A DNA stretch of 24,366 bases. It comes from a virus. The position numbers and the translations under genes were made by a program. Every line of letters starts with the position of its first letter. The stretch's first letter is position 1. The notes beneath the pieces are model-generated. The model was not told the DNA's origin. It was given only the letters and a program-made list of their open reading frames with translations, and did no database searches. Below are positions 1-5,388 of this stretch, one piece after another. Location: positions 1 through 24,366 of IMG/VR virus record IMGVR_UViG_3300028840_002120, one strand, 5' to 3'.

Positions 1-789
1 GGGAAATCACCTTGTAACCTGATTTCCGGAAAACCTTATAGGGGGATTAATGCCATAGTTTGCTTTCTAACTACCTTTAAAGAGGGGTTTAATTCACCAT
101 TTTGGTTGACGTTCAAACAAGCCAAGCGGTTAGGCGGAAATGTAAAGAAAGGTGAAAAGGGTATTCCAATTATTTTTTGGAAATGGTTTGACAGTACTGA
201 CAAAGACACGGGCAAGCCTTGCAAGGTGCCTTGTGTTCGATATTATACCGCTTTCAACCTGGATCAATGCGAAAACATACCAGAAAGCAAAATTCCACAA
301 GACAAAGGGCTTGATTTCAAACCAGTAGAACAAGCGGAAAAACTGGTTAATAATTGGCTAGGCAAGCCTGAAATTAGGCATAGTGGCGATATAGCTTGCT
401 ATTCCCCCGCCCTCGATTATATCAACATGCCTGAACCTTGCCGCTTTACTTCTGTTGACGGTTACTATTCAACATTGTTTCACGAGTTAACCCATAGTAC
501 TGGACACCCTAACCGACTAGGTAGGTTTGAGCAAAACGCGGTTAATGGTTTTGGTTCTGATAGCTATAGCAAAGAGGAACTAATAGCTGAAATCGGAGCG
601 GCTTTGTTATGTATGCAATGCGGTATTGATAGCGCGGACCTTCAAAAAAACCAAGCCGCATATGTTGCCAATTGGTTAAGGGCTCTCAAAGATGATAGAC
701 GTTTACTAGTCAATGCAGGACAAGCCGCTCAAAAAGCGGTTGACTTAATCAACGGTATCAACCGCAAAAAGGGGGGAAACAATGATTAA
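1..789 (+). CDS. ArdC-like antirestriction / zincin metallopeptidase domain protein (5' partial)
   Basis: The reading frame is open from base 1 with no start in view, so the true N-terminus lies upstream; 262 residues are visible. The first 60 or so residues (SGKPYRGIN, then WLTFKQAKRLGGNVKKGEKG) match the ArdC N-terminal domain, a single-stranded-DNA-binding fold in plasmid antirestriction proteins. Residues 161-169 read HELTHSTGH, the HExxH zinc motif of the zincin-like metallopeptidase domain that usually follows. Downstream E(E)LIAEIGAA supplies the likely third zinc ligand, and the tail YVANWLRALKDDRRLL is typical of the family. ArdC proteins protect incoming DNA from restriction; that role here is inferred from family. 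The stop overlaps the next gene by 8 bases. Starting at the TTG at 106 would cut the ArdC domain, so I reject it. Confidence 0.9.
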   Translation, partial: GKSPCNLISGKPYRGINAIVCFLTTFKEGFNSPFWLTFKQAKRLGGNVKKGEKGIPIIFWKWFDSTDKDTGKPCKVPCVRYYTAFNLDQCENIPESKIPQDKGLDFKPVEQAEKLVNNWLGKPEIRHSGDIACYSPALDYINMPEPCRFTSVDGYYSTLFHELTHSTGHPNRLGRFEQNAVNGFGSDSYSKEELIAEIGAALLCMQCGIDSADLQKNQAAYVANWLRALKDDRRLLVNAGQAAQKAVDLINGINRKKGGNND

Positions 790-1513
790 AATCAGCAAAG
801 AAAACAAAAAAGTTAGTAAGCTGGACGCGGTTAGTTTTGGTATACAAGCTTTTGCAATTCCACTTAATATCTTGTTGGACAATATTCGTAGTTTACCTGC
901 GACCCATCAAGCAAAACATGACGCAAGGGAAAACCTTGAGCTAGAAGAGAGTATAAAAACAATTGACGGGAAAAAATATTGTCTAACTTGCCCTAGCGCG
1001 GGCACTTGCGGGGGGATATGTTACGCTTTGCAAGGATCATACAGGTGGAATACTGTCAAAGCGGCTAGGGCCTGGAATACCGCTTGCACTTTCCTTGATA
1101 ACTTTGCAAGCCATGTAATCAAGTCACTCGAAAAAATCAAAAGGCCTATAGTACGTATACATGACAGCGGAGATTTCTATTCGCTGCGCTATTTTCAACA
1201 ATGGGTGCAGGTAGCAAAGGCCTTGCCGAATAAAATTTTCTATGGATACACAAAAGCGCTCACTATTGTTGATTTTAACGCTTTGCCGTCAAATTTTCAC
1301 CTAGTGCAATCAATGGGCGGCAAACATGACGACATAATTAACCCAATGCTCCCCATTGCCCGAATTTTTGCTAGCCATGCGGCAAGGGAAAAAGCCGGTT
1401 ATATTAACGGTAATCTTGATGATATGCCAGCCATAACCGGAGAAAAACGCATAGGCCTAGTGTATCACGGAGTAAAAAAATTAACTGAACAACAGAAACA
1501 ATTTTTCAAATAG
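782..1513 (+). CDS. GP88-family protein (mycobacteriophage gene product 88-like)
   Basis: A 243-aa protein with the two hallmarks I associate with the GP88 family: a cysteine cluster C67-x2-C70-x5-C76-x3-C80 followed by YALQGSYRW, and the block RIHDSGDFYS (125-134) followed by a tryptophan and FYGYTK (153-158). The spacing of the four cysteines would suit a metal or iron-sulfur site, but that is inference; the family has no firmly assigned activity that I know of. The start is ATG at 782 behind a strong AAAGGGGGGAAACA ribosome-binding stretch, and it overlaps the ArdC-like gene, so the two are co-translated. Genes of this type travel with phages and plasmids, so a role in early takeover or DNA protection is plausible. 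Confidence 0.8.
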   Translation: MIKISKENKKVSKLDAVSFGIQAFAIPLNILLDNIRSLPATHQAKHDARENLELEESIKTIDGKKYCLTCPSAGTCGGICYALQGSYRWNTVKAARAWNTACTFLDNFASHVIKSLEKIKRPIVRIHDSGDFYSLRYFQQWVQVAKALPNKIFYGYTKALTIVDFNALPSNFHLVQSMGGKHDDIINPMLPIARIFASHAAREKAGYINGNLDDMPAITGEKRIGLVYHGVKKLTEQQKQFFK

Positions 1514-1526
1514 GAAAGGGCACACA

Positions 1527-1724
1527 ATGACAAAACAGGATTATATTGATAGGTTTGATATGGCGATGGAATTGCTAAAAGAACAGTTAATTTTATTGAT
1601 ATGGGAGAAGCAAGGGCATTACCCTACCGAACGTCAACGCAACATGATACACGATTTATCCGTTGAAACAATCTACCAAACAACTATCAGTAACATAGTA
1701 AACAAAGGGAAGGTGACGCCATGA
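1527..1724 (+). CDS. hypothetical protein, 65 aa, helical
   Basis: I do not recognise this protein. It begins MTKQDYIDRFDMAMELLKEQ and looks wholly alpha-helical, with no cysteines, signal or membrane segment. ATG at 1527 is preceded by AGGAAAGGG at a good distance, and the stop codon overlaps the start of the next gene by four bases (ATGA), a sign of translational coupling in one operon with the ArdC-like and GP88-like genes. Coding status rests on the tight packing and ribosome-binding site; function is unknown. Confidence 0.65.
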   Translation: MTKQDYIDRFDMAMELLKEQLILLIWEKQGHYPTERQRNMIHDLSVETIYQTTISNIVNKGKVTP

Positions 1725-2128
1725 AAAACAAAAAACGCATATCCTGGATTGACAACGAAGAGGAAAGGATACAGGCTTTAAAGAATGCAAACTGGAATAA
1801 GAATTATAAAGAGCAAAACCGCTGCAAGGCAAGTGACAGGGTTATAGGTAACCTTGGGAATAGTTGGCTACCTTGTAAAAACCAAGCCGCGCAAGATTCT
1901 AACCTTTGCCCCTGTCATAAAGAGATAAACAAAACAGAGCCCGAAACAATGCGAATTGACACCCCCAAAACGGAAAGCCCTTTGCAAAAACCACCGTTGA
2001 CAGTTTGCAGTAGATGCGGGGGAAAGGCGGAAAAAGGCCTTTTCCGGTACGCTTGCCCTATGTGTCAACCTCTCTACTTTCAACCTTGTTTGAAATGTGG
2101 AGCAAAGCGCCTTTGGTGCTGTTGCTAG
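1721..2128 (+). CDS. cysteine-rich putative zinc-binding protein, 135 aa
   Basis: Last gene of the left + strand operon; its ATG overlaps the previous stop by four bases. The N-terminal half carries a C-x(16)-C-K-N-Q-A-x(6)-C-x-C-H cluster, then a Pro/Thr/Glu linker (about 68-92). The C-terminal half has CSRCGGKAEKGLFRYACPMC, a two-CxxC zinc ribbon, then CLKC and a terminal CCC. This suggests two small zinc-binding modules joined by a flexible linker, perhaps for nucleic acid or protein binding, but I recognise no named family. The first cluster resembles one at the C-terminus of the gene at 17205. A strong terminator follows 30 bases after the stop. Confidence 0.7.
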   Translation: MKNKKRISWIDNEEERIQALKNANWNKNYKEQNRCKASDRVIGNLGNSWLPCKNQAAQDSNLCPCHKEINKTEPETMRIDTPKTESPLQKPPLTVCSRCGGKAEKGLFRYACPMCQPLYFQPCLKCGAKRLWCCC

Positions 2129-2129
2129 G

Positions 2130-2262
2130 CCGTTTAACCCTTTTCAAGCTTAGCAATCAGAGCCCCTAGTTATTTGCCTTGTTAGGGGCTCTTTCTCTAT
2201 GATTTCAACCATTTAACTATTATTCAGATTGCTTTCTAAGGCCTTTAAACCGTTTAACCCTT
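2130..2262 (+). repeat. direct repeat CCGTTTAACCCTT (two copies) in the intergenic region
   Basis: CCGTTTAACCCTT occurs at 2130-2142 and again at 2250-2262, bracketing the + strand terminator. The core CGTTTAACC also appears inverted (GGTTAAACG) at 2830-2838. The whole stretch 2129-2340 has no convincing gene. It also holds a small dyad TATAAC-TT-GTTATA at 2284-2297. The copies may be protein-binding sites or simple duplications. Confidence 0.5.
2159..2197 (+). terminator. intrinsic terminator of the left + strand operon
   Basis: A perfect 10-bp stem, AGAGCCCCTA (2159-2168) with TAGGGGCTCT (2183-2192), and a 14-base loop, followed by the T-rich run TTCTCT. It lies 30 bases after the cysteine-rich gene and ends the ArdC-GP88 operon. 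Confidence 0.85.
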
Positions 2263-2340
2263 GCCAAGGTACCCCATAAAATTTATAACTTGTTATAGTG
2301 AAAATAGTGAAGCGGAAAAAGCAGAAAAAGAACAAAAGAA

Positions 2341-2369
2341 AGGGCTCTCTGCATTGCACAAAGAGCCCT
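2341..2369 (-). terminator. intrinsic terminator for leftward (minus-strand) genes
   Basis: An 8-bp perfect stem, AGGGCTCT (2341-2348) with AGAGCCCT (2362-2369), and a 13-base loop. Read on the minus strand it is followed by a long T-rich tract (TTCTTTTGTTCTTTTTC, the complement of 2323-2340), so it works leftwards. It lies just beyond the stop of the 33-aa minus-strand ORF and faces the + strand terminator at 2159. Confidence 0.8.
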
Positions 2370-2387
2370 GATAGCAAAACGGTTGAC

Positions 2388-2489
2388 CTAGTAACCGGCT
2401 TTAATTAACCGCTTTGCCCTTGTCAAATTGGCCCGACGTAATCGAAAAACAACTAGCCAATGTTTAAACCTTTCAACTAGTCTTTTCAT
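2388..2489 (-). CDS. small basic protein, 33 aa (minus strand)
   Basis: Translation from ATG at 2489 gives a 33-residue, strongly basic peptide beginning MKRLVERFKHWLVVFRLRRA and ending RLIKAGY. It could form one amphipathic, arginine-rich helix. It sits 10 bases after the stop of the 53-aa gene, with AAGGG eight bases upstream of the start, and immediately before a leftward terminator. Its position between gene and terminator is the main support; peptides this short are hard to prove. Function unknown. Confidence 0.45.
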   Translation of the reverse strand: MKRLVERFKHWLVVFRLRRANLTRAKRLIKAGY

Positions 2490-2499
2490 GTTCAAACCC

Positions 2500-2661
2500 T
2501 TAATCTTGGCGCACTATAACGCGCCTTTTCCCATTGATGGTTATAACGTCCAACCTTTGGCGAGGTTTTTTCTGTTCTTTGCCATGCTCCGCTTCGCTTT
2601 TCTCAATCTTGCGTATAACCTTTGCCTTGTCACTTGCTATTATGATTAAACTTTGTTTCAT
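2500..2661 (-). CDS. small protein, 53 aa, first gene of the minus-strand mini-operon
   Basis: ATG at 2661 is preceded by AGGGGGAAACA, the same ribosome-binding stretch used by the GP88-like gene on the opposite strand. The 53-residue product starts MKQSLIIIASDKAKVIRKIE, has a charged middle, then RLDVITINGKRRVIVRQD, a pattern of short beta strands at the C-terminus. I recognise no family. A perfect consensus promoter 25 bases upstream and a terminator downstream make it very likely real and constitutively or early expressed. It is below the size at which ORF finders usually report. Confidence 0.7.
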   Translation of the reverse strand: MKQSLIIIASDKAKVIRKIEKSEAEHGKEQKKPRQRLDVITINGKRRVIVRQD

Positions 2662-2685
2662 TGTTTCCCCCTAGTGTCTATACTT

Positions 2686-2714
2686 ATTATAGCGCCACCC
2701 TTGGGAAATGTCAA
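2686..2714 (-). promoter_or_regulatory. perfect sigma70-type promoter, leftward
   Basis: On the minus strand: TTGACA (complement of 2709-2714), exactly 17 bases, then TATAAT (complement of 2686-2691). Both hexamers match consensus with ideal spacing. It reads into the 53-aa and 33-aa genes. A full-consensus housekeeping promoter implies strong expression immediately on entry, without phage factors. Confidence 0.85.
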
Positions 2715-2839
2715 ACCGGCTTGTTAAAAACTACTCAAATAAACATATAAAATTAGTATGTTACGGCCTTACGTGTATAAGACCTAACTTGTGGATATTA
2801 CTAGTTAAAAAAATTTACTCTATTTCAACGGTTAAACGT

Positions 2840-2947
2840 TCAACCTAGCGCCAAAACAAACAAGCCCCAAAGACCACCTATCGCGGCAACAAAAAACAAT
2901 GAAGCCCCTAAAACGCATAACCCTAACCCTATAATTTCCCTTAACAC
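2840..2947 (-). CDS. single-span membrane peptide, 35 aa (minus strand)
   Basis: GTG at 2947, with AGGGGG eight bases upstream, opens a 35-residue ORF that begins MLREIIGLGLCVLGASLFF and continues almost without charge to its last residue. After the first four residues it is one long hydrophobic stretch with glycine and alanine spacing, so a single transmembrane helix is expected. A well-spaced promoter lies just upstream (2980-3009). It resembles the many tiny phage or plasmid membrane peptides; no function can be assigned. Non-coding remains possible because the ribosome-binding stretch is also one of the local G-rich repeats. Confidence 0.5.
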   Translation of the reverse strand: MLREIIGLGLCVLGASLFFVAAIGGLWGLFVLALG

Positions 2948-2979
2948 GATATTAACCCCCTATCCTATAGGTTACCCCC

Positions 2980-3009
2980 ATTATACCAGTTAACCCCCTT
3001 ACAAGTCAA
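2980..3009 (-). promoter_or_regulatory. leftward sigma70-type promoter
   Basis: Minus strand TTGACT (complement of 3004-3009), 18 bases, then TATAAT (complement of 2980-2985). It points at the 35-aa membrane peptide 33 bases downstream. Its -35 lies 26 bases from the -35 of a rightward promoter-like sequence, so the pair is divergent. Confidence 0.6.
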
Positions 3010-3035
3010 ATAGGGGTTAGGTAGATATAGACCTA

Positions 3036-3065
3036 TTGACATATAGGGTTAGTTAGTAGTATAGG
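3036..3065 (+). promoter_or_regulatory. possible rightward sigma70-type promoter, divergent to the previous one
   Basis: TTGACA at 3036-3041, 18 bases, then TATAGG at 3060-3065. The -35 is perfect and the -10 matches four of six. Between the two divergent -35 boxes is an interrupted palindrome TAGGT-N8-ACCTA (about 3018-3035), placed like an operator. No clear gene follows for 800 bases, so the transcript may be non-coding or a long leader. Confidence 0.4.
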
Positions 3066-3094
3066 GGTTTAGTAGTAGGGGTATGAGTACCGGT

Positions 3095-3574
3095 TGCAAG
3101 TACCATGCCAACTCTCTATATATTCATGAATAAATATTACTACTACCCTATATATACCCTACCATATATGTATATTAACCCCTATATATGGCTATATGAT
3201 CTATTAGCCCGCCCTTGCAAGACCTATGCCACTATATACGTAACTATAGTTACCAATATACGCCTATATACTAATAAATTAGTGTATTTATAACTATTGA
3301 TTATTATATGATTATATGTATATACTCCACCAATAGGGTAAGCAAGATATATACCAGCATATAGGCATAGTTATTGAATGGTAATGCAGGCTTTGTGCCA
3401 AATAGCGCGGGCCTAGAAGCGTAACTATAGTTACCATAAGCAATAACTATACCAATTGAAGTAAGTATAATGGTACGTATATTGCAATAAATTAAAATGA
3501 CTATATATGTATATAGGTGTATAGGGGTGTATAGTAATGTAAGGGGTACGGTTCGTAATGCAAAGACCATGCCA
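3095..3574 (+). repeat. four TGCA-N7-TGCCA boxes
   Basis: The 16-base pattern TGCA-N7-TGCCA occurs at 3095-3110, 3216-3231, 3385-3400 and 3559-3574, all in the same orientation. Spacer bases are partly conserved (A/G after TGCA; CCA or CTA before TGCCA in three copies). Spacing between copies is 121, 169 and 174 bases. The repeats lie in otherwise AT-rich, gene-free DNA, as expected for binding sites of a replication, partition or regulatory protein. Confidence 0.6.
3240..3434. repeat. two identical 14-bp perfect palindromes GTAACTATAGTTAC
   Basis: GTAACTATAGTTAC is at 3240-3253 and 3421-3434, each within the longer shared CGTAACTATAGTTACCA. Each palindrome follows a TGCA-N7-TGCCA box (by 8 and 20 bases), so box plus palindrome forms a composite unit present twice. 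A dimeric DNA-binding protein is the natural reading. Confidence 0.65.
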
Positions 3575-3797
3575 GGGTCCCATCCGGTAACTCACACACA
3601 AACCTAAAATAACCATTGGAATAATTGTACCTTATACCCAAAAAGTAAAATAGAAATAGGGTACCCATATTGAATTCTGAGAGTAGTACTAAAAACCTGG
3701 GGGAACTATTATTACCAACCAGTAACTCTTCTCATGAAGAAATTCCCAATGATTTCAATACTAGGTTAAAACTAGAGTGCTTTACGAATACTTATTA

Positions 3798-3833
3798 TTC
3801 AATTATGTATAAGTACGCTACTATTAGTAGAGG
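3798..3833 (+). promoter_or_regulatory. phage promoter for the small-gene operon (copy 1)
   Basis: The block TTCAATTATGTATAAGTA followed 13 bases later by TAGAGG closely matches a block at 6798-6833, the only other long + strand intergenic gap ahead of an operon. TATAAG (3808-3813) would be the -10. No good -35 is visible, so it may be a phage-modified or activator-dependent promoter. It lies 35 bases before the first gene, whose ribosome-binding site is AGAGGGGG. Confidence 0.55.
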
Positions 3834-3847
3834 GGGAAAATAAGAAC

Positions 3848-4153
3848 ATGAGAGACTTAATAGATGAAGCTGGAGCTAGAATAGTAAGGGGCAAAGTGCG
3901 ACGTGTAGAGATAAACTATTTTTGGACTCCTGTCTATGAAATAGAATTAGATAACCCCTGGGATAAGATCAAATTCAAGTGGGGTAAAGGCCATATGGTT
4001 GGTACCCTATCTAAGTATATAGGTGAAGACTACTGGTGGGTGTTATTTACAGATGGGTGTTTTGACAGGTGTGTAGAGATGAGAGGCTACATGTTCTCCC
4101 ACGCCAACCCAGTTACCTACATGAGACGGAGCAAAGAATCTCGTGAGCAATAA
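3848..4153 (+). CDS. small protein of the YM-tail paralogue array, 101 aa
   Basis: First gene of an operon of eleven overlapping small genes. ATG at 3848 follows AGAGGGGG. The product has tryptophan- and tyrosine-rich beta-strand stretches (IKFKWGKGHMVGTLSKYIGE, then DYWWVLFTDGC) and ends NPVTYMRRSKESREQ. The VTYMRR tail corresponds to the I-x-Y-M-K/R tail of the next genes, so I group it as a divergent member lacking the K-x-G-D N-terminus. Function unknown. It overlaps the next gene by 11 bases. Confidence 0.7.
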   Translation: MRDLIDEAGARIVRGKVRRVEINYFWTPVYEIELDNPWDKIKFKWGKGHMVGTLSKYIGEDYWWVLFTDGCFDRCVEMRGYMFSHANPVTYMRRSKESREQ

Positions 4154-4370
4154 TAAGTATAAGTTAGGTGATAGGGTTAGATTTAATAGTCAGAGGCTTA
4201 AAGGAGTAGGGGTAGTGGTGGCTATTTCTCAATTTGCTCCAGATTGTTATGTGGTTCAAGGCCCGCCCCGAGCGGGTGGTCGCGGCCTCCGGATAGGCTT
4301 ACACGAGAAAGAAATGAAATATGACACTATAGACTATATGAAATATATGAGAAGGAAAAGGGAAGAATAG
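4143..4370 (+). CDS. YM-tail array protein, 75 aa
   Basis: GTG start at 4143 inside the end of the previous gene. It begins with the basic segment KYKLGDRVRF, the K-x-G-D-x-V signature seen at the start of most genes in this array and of many SH3/KOW-like barrels, and ends YDTIDYMKYMRRKREE. The middle alternates short beta strands (GVGVVVAIS, CYVVQG). I infer a small beta barrel with a short helical, basic C-terminal tag. Partner and function unknown. Its stop (TAG, 4368-4370) shares a base with the next GTG. Confidence 0.75.
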   Translation: MSNNKYKLGDRVRFNSQRLKGVGVVVAISQFAPDCYVVQGPPRAGGRGLRIGLHEKEMKYDTIDYMKYMRRKREE

Positions 4371-4618
4371 TGGGTTGGAAACAAAAGTTACACCTATTTC
4401 AGTTGGGAGATAGAGTAAACTTTGATTACCTGGGCAGGAAAGTAACGGGGAAGATTACAGGTATAAGGACCACTAAATCTCCCTATTCTGGATTCCCTCT
4501 ATATCAGGAGTATACGGTAGAATTCTCGGATGGCCGCCGCATGAATATGTGCTGCTGCAAAGAAAGTGACCTTATGCTGGCAGATACTATAGAGTATATG
4601 AAAAGGAAGAAACAGTGA
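4370..4618 (+). CDS. YM-tail array protein, 82 aa
   Basis: The GTG start at 4370 uses the last base of the preceding stop. After a short lead the K-x-G-D-type motif appears as FQLGDRVNFDYLG, then strands KVTGKITGIR and YTVEFSDGRR, a CCC cluster, and the tail ADTIEYMKRKKQ. The Y-T-V-E-F-S-D-G-R pattern is typical of small SH3-like barrels that end a strand in a G-R turn. It is a paralogue of its neighbours; function unknown. Confidence 0.75.
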   Translation: MGWKQKLHLFQLGDRVNFDYLGRKVTGKITGIRTTKSPYSGFPLYQEYTVEFSDGRRMNMCCCKESDLMLADTIEYMKRKKQ

Positions 4619-4836
4619 AATATAAGGTAGGAGACAAGATTAAGCTGTCTACGGGATATGAGTTTAGCCCGCAGGTGTATATCGGAACAGTAGTAAGAGA
4701 GCCTACCAAGAAGAATAATCTCTATTTGATAGAATTCAAGGCAGATGAGAGAGGTACACAAAGAATATACCTAACCGCTGATCAAATTAGGCCTTTAAAT
4801 GTAATGACTTATATGAAGCGAGGTAAAAAGAAGTGA
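4615..4836 (+). CDS. YM-tail array protein, 73 aa
   Basis: GTG at 4615 overlaps the preceding TGA by four bases (GTGA). The sequence opens KYKVGDKIKLS, has the strands YIGTVVREP and LYLIEFKAD, and closes LNVMTYMKRGKKK. Layout and length match the preceding gene, supporting tandem duplication followed by strong divergence. No catalytic motif or cysteines are seen; probably a binding protein, by inference only. Confidence 0.75.
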   Translation: MKYKVGDKIKLSTGYEFSPQVYIGTVVREPTKKNNLYLIEFKADERGTQRIYLTADQIRPLNVMTYMKRGKKK

Positions 4837-5045
4837 AGTTTAAAGAGGGAGATAGTGCTTTATATACGGACGAGGAGGGTACAGTCCATAGAGTAAAGAT
4901 CCTAGAAGCTTACCCCGTAACACGATGCTATATAATAACCCCTGTGATCAACCAGGATACAGGACATACAACGGTGGCTGTAGCAGAATACTACTTAAAA
5001 ATAGACTTGTTGAACTATATGGTTGATAGGAAGAGTAAAAAATGA
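4833..5045 (+). CDS. YM-tail array protein, 70 aa (divergent tail)
   Basis: GTG at 4833 overlaps the preceding TGA (GTGA). It opens KFKEGDSALYTDEEGTVHRV, again K-x-G-D followed by strands, and ends LLNYMVDRKSKK. The Y-M pair and terminal lysines are kept, but the basic residue after Met is replaced by Val-Asp. It overlaps the next gene's ATG by four bases (ATGA). Confidence 0.7.
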   Translation: MKFKEGDSALYTDEEGTVHRVKILEAYPVTRCYIITPVINQDTGHTTVAVAEYYLKIDLLNYMVDRKSKK

Positions 5046-5314
5046 CAAAATATGCGTTAATTCCACTTTTAGCCCTAGTGGTTTTAGGATGTTTTCTACT
5101 TAAGGCTACCAGCGAGTTAGACAAGTCAATAGATTCCTTTTCTAAATCTATAGATAACCTAGAGTGTGTCTATGAAGTTACTGAAGGCTGGCCAGAGAAA
5201 TTTCCTATGGAAGAGTTCAAGGAACGGATGCCAGATGCTCCCTGGACCAAGGAGAGTATAAACTCCTTCGTGGACTTATTGGTAGAAGATTGTATGAAAG
5301 CTAAAGGCTATTAG
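5042..5314 (+). CDS. membrane-anchored or lipoprotein-like small protein, 90 aa
   Basis: ATG at 5042 overlaps the previous stop. The N-terminus (residues 4-21) is hydrophobic: LIPLLALVVLGCFLLKA. V-L-G-C17 could serve as a lipobox, or the segment may be an uncleaved membrane anchor. The rest is soluble and acidic, with a helical repeat SIDSFSKSIDNL and two further cysteines. It is the one clearly envelope-directed product in this operon and lacks the Y-M tail. Function unknown; superinfection exclusion is a possibility by position and type only. Confidence 0.65.
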   Translation: MTKYALIPLLALVVLGCFLLKATSELDKSIDSFSKSIDNLECVYEVTEGWPEKFPMEEFKERMPDAPWTKESINSFVDLLVEDCMKAKGY

Positions 5315-5388
5315 ATATACCCCTGAGATGCACCAGATTGCTCTGTATCGCGTTTTAATTGCTCAGGCATACCCAGATAGAGGCTAAA

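Larger units (their letters stand above)
2923..3084. repeat. cluster of G-rich AGGG(G)TTA repeats that switch strand
   Basis: On the + strand TAGGGGTTAG (3011), TATAGGGTTAG (3042-3052), TATAGGGGTTTAG (3060-3072) and TAGGGGTAT (3076) follow each other. Left of about 3005 the same motif is on the minus strand: CTAACCCTATA (2923-2933, exact inverse of 3042-3052) and TTAACCCCC (2952-2960 and 2990-2998). The divergent promoters sit at the switch point. Confidence 0.65.
3070..3847. other. AT-rich gene-poor control region
   Basis: Apart from the boxes and palindromes I see no convincing gene. The region is full of TATATA-type tracts (around 3140-3190, 3300-3320, 3495-3535). Open frames on either strand give low-complexity Tyr/Ile-rich translations and lack ribosome-binding sites. 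One weak exception is a TTG-initiated frame at 3670-3843 (57 codons) that ends four bases before the next gene; its translation looks more protein-like, but the best promoter of the region lies inside it. Composition and repeats fit an origin or regulatory region. Confidence 0.55.

Noticed and set aside
2262-2289. Rightward promoter TTGCCA-17-TATAAC
   Set aside because: It would transcribe only about 50 bases of gene-free DNA into the next hairpin; likely chance in AT-rich sequence.
2428-2649. 73-codon + strand ORF
   Set aside because: It lies opposite the two minus-strand small genes, which have promoter, ribosome-binding site and terminator; the + strand ORF has none.
2905-2940. G-quadruplex on the minus strand
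   Set aside because: Four G-runs are present but loops of 8, 3 and 12 bases make a stable three-tetrad structure doubtful, and the stretch overlaps a candidate small gene.
3105-3293. 62-codon + strand ORF in the AT-rich region
   Set aside because: The translation is low-complexity Tyr/Ile/Leu from TATA tracts, there is no ribosome-binding site, and it covers a repeat box.
3095-3574. CRISPR array
   Set aside because: Only four short repeats with irregular spacing (121-174 bases) and no uniform spacers; this is a binding-site cluster instead.
3304-3616. Two overlapping minus-strand ORFs (88 and 61 codons)
   Set aside because: Tyr/Ile-rich translation from TATATA repeats, overlapping the boxes and a palindrome, without ribosome-binding sites or protein-like composition.
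3670-3843. 57-codon TTG-started frame ending four bases before the gene at 3848
   Set aside because: Weak start context, and the shared promoter block lies inside it; kept only as a possibility in the control-region entry.
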